From the NCBI GenBank assembly GCA_036897625.1, contig JAYMTA010000673.1:1-25385 (forward strand): a stretch of 25,385 bases of DNA. Reading direction: 5' to 3'. How positions within the stretch are numbered: position 1 is the first letter of the stretch; the number at the start of each line of letters is the position of its first letter. A program made the translations under genes and the position numbers. This document shows positions 19,931 to 25,385 of this stretch, piece by piece. The notes below the pieces were generated by a model that saw only the letters and a list, made by a program, of their open reading frames with translations, did not search any database and was not told where the DNA came from. This DNA is from Pelargonium cotyledonis. Taxonomy: Eukaryota > Streptophyta > Magnoliopsida > Geraniales > Geraniaceae.

Positions 19931-22289
19931 AAATTGTTGAAACGATGCGTTTTCAAGCTACTCTGTTGCTCACAAATATACACAGTGGGAGTACATAAAA
20001 ATATTTCAATGATCAAAACTTTTTTTTTTTTTGTACATAAAACGTATATATAAAATCATGTGGCTACACTACATACATACTAACATGTGCACACTATGTA
20101 GAATTGGGAGTAAGAGAGTGCGTTATTTGGTTATAACTAACAAACGTGATGAGGAGAATTATGAGATGTATGCGTCGGCTTGGAGAAACAAGGGCATGTC
20201 TTCATCTTAGAATGCAAGTTTTGGTTTGCCTAATATGAGAGAAAAATTTAGGTATAATGAAGAATATAGCGTAACAAAAGATCTTGATAAATGTGCATTT
20301 TATTCCGTTGAGTTTGTGTTCGGAACTTGAAAGATAATGAACTATTATTTTGGTGAGGTTCGAAACGGATTACATTGGTCCTCTTAGAATAGACCGTGTG
20401 TTTGCAAATGGGAAGAGATGGCTTTCGGAAGCTTAATAAGATCTACTTGGCTCTTCTTAGAAATAATGGATAGATGCTCTTGGCATTGCCGCACTCAATA
20501 ATTGCTAGGGCACTTTTTTGGAGGAGTATTTACACATGTACTTTATTTACATTAATTTTTCATGTATTTGGTATAAGTAATGAAAATGTTTATGCTAATA
20601 AATGGATATTTTTCAATGTTATAATATATTTACTTACATTTATCGATTTAAGTGAAGAAAAATTATATTTACGATTTTTAATATACAAACGTTTATGAGC
20701 TATACACTAAGAAGTTGTAAAGCTTATTATAATACGTTAAATCTTATGGAAAAAATTTAATCGATTTTTTTTAGAAGATTAATGCAGTAGCAAGGTAATG
20801 AGAAACAATTTACTGAATAATACTTTTATTTATTTTGATCTGTCTGAAACAGAAGTCTGCATGCCAATTTATAGGCTGCACTATAACTGCATATTTGTAA
20901 TTTAAGTACAAGAGTCACAACTTTACAGAGGGATACAACTTTTCAGACTTACAGTTTTGCTAGAAATTGTATTACAGATAATAATAAAAGAAAATTAATT
21001 AATAATTATGAAATTAGGAGAAAATATTTAAAACGTTAATTTAAAGGCCTAAATTTAAAGGCCTAAACGACGTTTTTTGGCTAAAATTCACAGACCACGT
21101 GACGAAGCTGTGTGTCTTGTTTAAAATGTCGTTTCCCTTCGGCCTGTCAAATTTCAAGCGATTTCGACATTGTTTCCAACTTCTGCAGCTCCTACATCAA
21201 AGATCTATAATAAAATGTAGAAAAATACTTTTCCTTTTTTTTTTTTTGACAAATTGCTAGGGCATTTAAAGGTAGATTCGTACTCCATTTCTTGATGAGA
21301 TAGTGGATAATATAGCCTGATAAAGTACATTTGAAGAAACATTGTTACAACTTAATCATTAATAAGGTAGGAAATGAATGGAAGATAAACTTAATTCGGA
21401 AAAAGTAGCTTGGGTTTTTTTTCTACCCATGGATTCACGGGGTTGAGGTCATGTTGCATACCTACTAGTATTATTTTAAAATTGACTTAATCAACCGATC
21501 CTACCTCTCACTCTCCAAACATGTTCAACTCTCAAATAATAGTAGGGTAAATGATAATTAATCCACACATTATCTTCTTAAAAATATATCAATCTCGACC
21601 CATTGTTGTCATGCTATAATAATGGTGGTCAATTTGTATTTGGATTAGGATTAGGAGTGATGGAGAGGAGATATGACGAGTACGGAATTAATTAGCTGAA
21701 AAAATGACATTCCAATTTTATATTCACACAACAATTGGAAGAGGCCTCTCCACGGAAATCAGATTTTAAAGTGTTTTGTCCTTTTTTAATAATTTGAGGG
21801 AATTTTGATCACTATACCCTTTGTATTGGTAGTATTGGTGTTTTTCCCGTCTTCTTTACCCTCAAAACAGCCAAAATACGAAACCGGTCCCTGTCTTGTT
21901 CACTCATGCATTGCAATTAAGCTTCCTCTATTTTTACTCCTTCCTATTAATAGCACTTTTGGACAATTTAAGAGTATGAAATCAAATATACTCTTTTCAT
22001 TTAAGACATGTACAAAGACGGAACAAAAAAAGGTGGAGAAGAGATGGTTTGTGAGTCAATATATATGATAAGATTTGCCCCTCAGAGAAGCTAATGACGT
22101 TTTTAGTTATGCAACCTTTCTCCGGTTTCTTCAAAAAATTGAAAGATACGGAAACTTAAACCCCAAGCTCAAAACCAACTAGCTCGCTCTAACAACATAA
22201 ACTTAGTAGTAATGAAAAGCAAAGATCCAAGGAGTGTTGTATATACTTTTTTCTCTTAAAAAGAATAATTGTATTAAAAAGAATTAAAC
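19931..22289. other. AT-rich intergenic region
   Basis: About 2.4 kb with no gene I can support. Small features are a perfect tandem 14-mer AATTTAAAGGCCTA (21038-21051 and 21052-21065), forming a GGCC-centred palindrome, and long T runs near 20017-20032 and 21235-21247. Parts may be old transposon remains, but no termini or duplications were found. Confidence 0.45.
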
Positions 22290-22745
22290 TAGGTCAACAT
22301 CTAACAAATTCTCAACCATTGATGGGACTGACAAACCAATCCACGTCTTTATGTCTGACATTGAATCCGAGAGCCTAGTTAAAACATGGACAACTCGGTC
22401 CGTTGACCGATTTCACATAAAAAAAATCTATTATAATAAAATAATCATATAAATCGTAAATATCCGAGATTATCAAACCAATTAAAGGCATTGATATCAT
22501 CTTCCCCTCCAGCTTTGATTGCATCAATGATAGAAGCAGCATCCAACTCAATGGAAACGTCAAGCCAACCTCTATCACATACCCAACGGATAGGTTCACG
22601 AACCACTAATGCCTCCACTTCTCTAACCGTGTAGTTTTCGAACCAGGACCTCTGACCCCACCACAAACAACGACCCACAAAAATTCTAACTACCCAACCC
22701 GCTCCCACTGTACGAGAGCTCTTAAATATTGTTGCATTAGTGTTT
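22290..22745 (-). pseudogene. RNase H-like retroelement fragment, broken
   Basis: Read on the minus strand from about 22745, the frame shows NATIFKSSRTVGAGWVVR, SWFENYTVREVEALVVRE and DRGWLDVSIELDAASIIDA, the ordered blocks of the plant RVT_3 RNase H-like domain. After a frame change near 22485-22500 it continues LIISDIYDL and DFFYVKSVNGPS. It then meets a stop at about 22378, and KDVDWFVSPING appears further on before another stop. The Glu (VEAL) and second Asp (ELDA) positions are kept, but the expected first Asp is Asn (NATIF). It is therefore a decayed LINE or RNase H-like gene copy. Confidence 0.7.
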
Positions 22746-24720
22746 TTTTTTCTTTTTTCTTTTATAAAAAAAAATGGTAAAAACGCACAATTTATAATTG
22801 GTTGGTTGGAAGATAAGTTACCAAACCATATATATATGTTGAGTGTTTTGGTGAATTTCCTGGTTAAGGTTTTGGTTGTCTCTTTCTCTGTTGAATGTGT
22901 AATTTGATTTTCTCCACAGATATTTCTGGTTTCAGCAATCCTGGTGTTTCTTCCTCGAATCATCAATAAATTGGCACAATCTTACAAAAAAGGAAAATGA
23001 GCTCCCTAGCTACTATATTTTCCCACTATCAAAACACCCATATTTGTCTTCACAACATTATTATAAATCTGATAATTGTTCGTACATTTAGTGATTGTCC
23101 CAAATCCCAATACCCAATTTGATTCTTTTTTTCTTTTTCATTTTTTGTGTCTAGCCTCTCATATATGCTCCATTATCAAGATGATGAATCCTAAACCAAT
23201 GTTTTTCCTAATTTGGTTCCGTGGGATATTATTTATTATCATAACTATAATAAGTACTGTTATTCTTACTAACTCCTTATTATCTAGACATTTTATTCTT
23301 ACAAATCTATGAATTTGATATGCTTAACTCAAGCCTTTGGGCATGAATTTAATATTGTAATGGATTTGCGAATGGCGATGACCAGAGTCCAAACCGAAAC
23401 TTGTGCACTTTGGACCCAATGTGTAGTGTCATGTGTCTCCTGCATGCAACAATGTAAGAGAAGACAACACAAGAGAGCAATTTTTGTGTCATGCTCAGAG
23501 GAAGTTTCTTACCAGTTTTGGAACCCATGTCGGCCATGTGGTTTTCACTCAGCTAGAGATGAACAAAACAAAAGGCCAATATTGTACATGCTCGGAGGTT
23601 ACTTGCCCCCGATAAGTAAATATTTTGGATCCGTTTCCCTTGCTATTAGGATCGATCCTCTACCCAATATTTAAAGAAGAAGTTAGTTCAAAAGTGTGGA
23701 AAAGAAGATTGAAAATGAGATAACCTTTGGGCCTACTGTTTTGTCAACATTTGCGTAATTGCTCCTTTCCAATCTCGATAATTCCGAAACATAACAAAAG
23801 AAAACCAGTTGAATTTCTACAGTACTGCTCCTTTCGTACCCTTCAAATTCTCCAGTAACTTCTAAAATAATTGCTATCTTGATCAGACTATATGATTTTC
23901 TTGAATAACAAAATTATCAGAAATGAGAGGTTTTGAGCTTTAATTATTGGGATTTGACTGCTCAAATTACAATATGTGAGATGTGAAAAACATAGGTTAT
24001 GCTGTAGGTTTATCTAAATATAGCTTTCACAAATGAAAAATAAATAAACTAAAAGCAGTAGTCTGTGTTGAAAATAAAACCAAATGAATTCTGTTGCCTT
24101 GTACACCTGTGTGTCAACACTCTGATCTGCCCCATACTTTAGACCTAAAGCCCAACATTTTATATATTACACCATACTATACTCAGTACTCACTGTCATT
24201 GTGATTGACAACATTGGCTGCAAGTTCCATTTTAACAATTTCAATTTCCTATACAATTAATAAAGGCAAAACCCATCATCACCCTCTCATAATTAGCAAA
24301 CTTTAAACCTAGTAATTAATGCGCTGCTGGTTGTGTTTTTTAGCAAGATCCCAAAGACAGCGAGCCCCACAAAAATTTGCCCAAAATCCTGCAGAAAAGA
24401 AGAAAGCGAGAGAGACCCGCCATAGACAGTGACTGTTGCGTGATCAATGCTACACCAAATCAAAATTAAAATGCATTAATAACATGATTATAGTTTGCAT
24501 TAACTAAGCATTACCAATAATGTTTATATGTTTATTAATTTTCCCGTAATGGCTAAACGTAAAAAGGAGGTGGGTGCAGGGCCATGCAATGCAAGTGAGT
24601 GGTACGTAAAAATTCACAAGGCAGCCAAAAGAGCTGGCTTCGTTTCTCTTGCAAGAAACTAGCTTAGCTTAGATGGGTAAGAATAATAAGTACAGCGTGG
24701 TCCGTGGCCTGTTGTGGTGT
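22746..24720. other. AT-rich intergenic region
   Basis: No convincing gene or RNA. One plus-strand frame of 121 codons (23309-23674) is Cys-rich but has no known domain and may be chance or retroelement debris. The rest is low-complexity AT-rich DNA upstream of the edge gene. Confidence 0.45.
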
Positions 24721-24727
24721 GTGGTCC

Positions 24728-25035
24728 TATATATATATCTATATAGCTAGTGAGTACATGAGTGATAGGTAGCTAGTTGAGAGTGAAGAGGGTCCCGGGT
24801 GGTGGAGCCATGGTTTGTGTGTATGTAGCAGAGACAGTGCAACCCCACACACGCTTCCGTAGCCATCCCCACCACCTCCTTTCTTCATGTGCTACGTGAC
24901 ACCCTCTATCATTTCTACACTCCAAAACACTTCACAGCTCATCTCTCTCCCCACAAACCATTTCTGTTTTGTGTTCCTATATATCACAATTATTCTCTTC
25001 TCTCTCTCTCTTTCTCACCACTCCCTCTGCTCTCT
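24728..25035 (+). promoter_or_regulatory. Promoter and CT-rich leader of the right-edge gene
   Basis: Two TATA-like sites are present: a long TATATATATAT at 24728-24738, and CTATATATCAC at about 24978-24987, only 70 nt above the predicted start codon. The second is followed by a pyrimidine-rich run (CTCTTCTCTCTCTCTCTTTC, about 24995-25014), typical of plant core-promoter Y patches and leaders. Which TATA is used is unknown. Confidence 0.45.
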
Positions 25036-25052
25036 CCCATGGTTCACTCAAC

Positions 25053-25385
25053 ATGCCCTCTCAACCCAATTTCTCCTTCTCTCTCCCAAGGTCTCCTCCT
25101 CCTCTTTCTTCTTCTTCTTCTTCTTCTATCATGTTCTTTATTTGTTGTTGTTGTTGTTGTGTGTTGAAAAGTACTGAATCCGCATGCATGCAGGTGGATT
25201 CTGCGACAGCGGAAGCTGCGGAGCGACGACGATGTAGATAAGGATAATGATGAGAATCCAGTAACGAGCTTCATAGAATGCTACGCGTGTACACAAGTTG
25301 GCGTGCCGGTGTTCCACTCCACCAGCTGCGACCACGCCCACCAGCCCGAATGGGAGGCCTCTGCCGGGTCCTCGCTGGTTCCCAT
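25053..25385 (+). CDS. Conserved plant protein, two exons, cut by window end
   Basis: Exon 2 (25194 to the window edge) reads WILRQRKLRSDDDVDK, then FIECYACTQVGVPVFHSTSC and HQPEWEASAGSSLVP, a highly protein-like sequence with a CYAC pair and a CD-H-H cluster. No in-frame ATG precedes it because of a TGA. Splicing from ATG 25053 through a 38-nt first exon (donor CCCAAG then GTCTCC at 25091) to the acceptor GCATGCATGCAG at 25193 keeps the frame (phase 2) and gives MPSQPNFSFSLPRWILR. The 103-nt intron is T-rich with CTT and GTT triplet runs. I recognise the exon 2 sequence as of a conserved plant type but cannot name the family or function. The Cys/His pattern might bind metal (inference). The 3' end is outside the window. 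Confidence 0.65.

Noticed and set aside
22746..22966. N-terminal extension of the RNase H-like frame
   Set aside because: It is low-complexity Lys/Thr-rich sequence without family similarity; the domain similarity starts only near 22745.
24887..25241. Three overlapping frames rich in Leu, Ser and Val across the CT-rich leader
   Set aside because: They result from CT, CTT and GTT runs in the leader and the intron of the edge gene.

Overview
The window looks like nuclear DNA of a flowering plant, most likely a eudicot. The genes have GT-AG introns, AT-rich intergenic DNA, 5' leaders interrupted by introns, and small decayed transposons with intact target-site duplications. The protein families are plant ones: an EID1-like F-box protein, a plant calmodulin-binding domain protein, a chloroplast DUF4336 protein and a membrane RING protein. 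A rosid, perhaps Rosaceae, is a guess from the general look of the transposons and not something I can prove.

Layout from left to right. An EID1-like F-box gene (EDL3-like) runs on the minus strand, with its coding exon at 274-1023 and a leader split by two introns reaching about 3.3 kb. Three ACGT-core (ABRE/G-box) elements lie at its promoter. A Mutator-type MITE (3643-3959, 10-bp TSD) and a LINE-derived insert (4138-4768, 16-bp TSD, broken RNase H-like reading frame) follow. A calmodulin-binding protein gene occupies 5812-8247 on the minus strand, with two leader introns up to about 9.5 kb. Its N-terminal half is a long array of Ser-Pro/Arg-rich repeats. The stretch from 9.5 to 13.0 kb is intergenic and holds a hAT-like element and a duplicated hairpin segment.

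A six-exon minus-strand gene for a plastid-targeted DUF4336 protein covers 13030-16840 and has a 1.7-kb second intron containing a hairpin. Next is a minus-strand single-coding-exon gene for a RING protein with a C-terminal membrane anchor (17767-18573), whose leader intron reaches about 19.7 kb. From about 19.9 to 24.7 kb I see no intact gene, only a broken RNase H-like pseudogene near 22.3-22.75 kb. At the right edge a plus-strand two-exon gene starts at 25053 and is cut off by the window end. Its first exon is only 38 nt.

The four complete genes all lie on the minus strand but are independent transcription units and do not form a pathway. An ABA link is plausible for the F-box gene only, from its family and its promoter motifs. 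I found no clearly new multi-gene system. The most unusual items are the 13/17-residue repeat array in the calmodulin-binding protein, the uORF that stops one base before the RING start codon, the ABRE cluster beside a MITE insertion, and the truncated conserved gene at the right edge.
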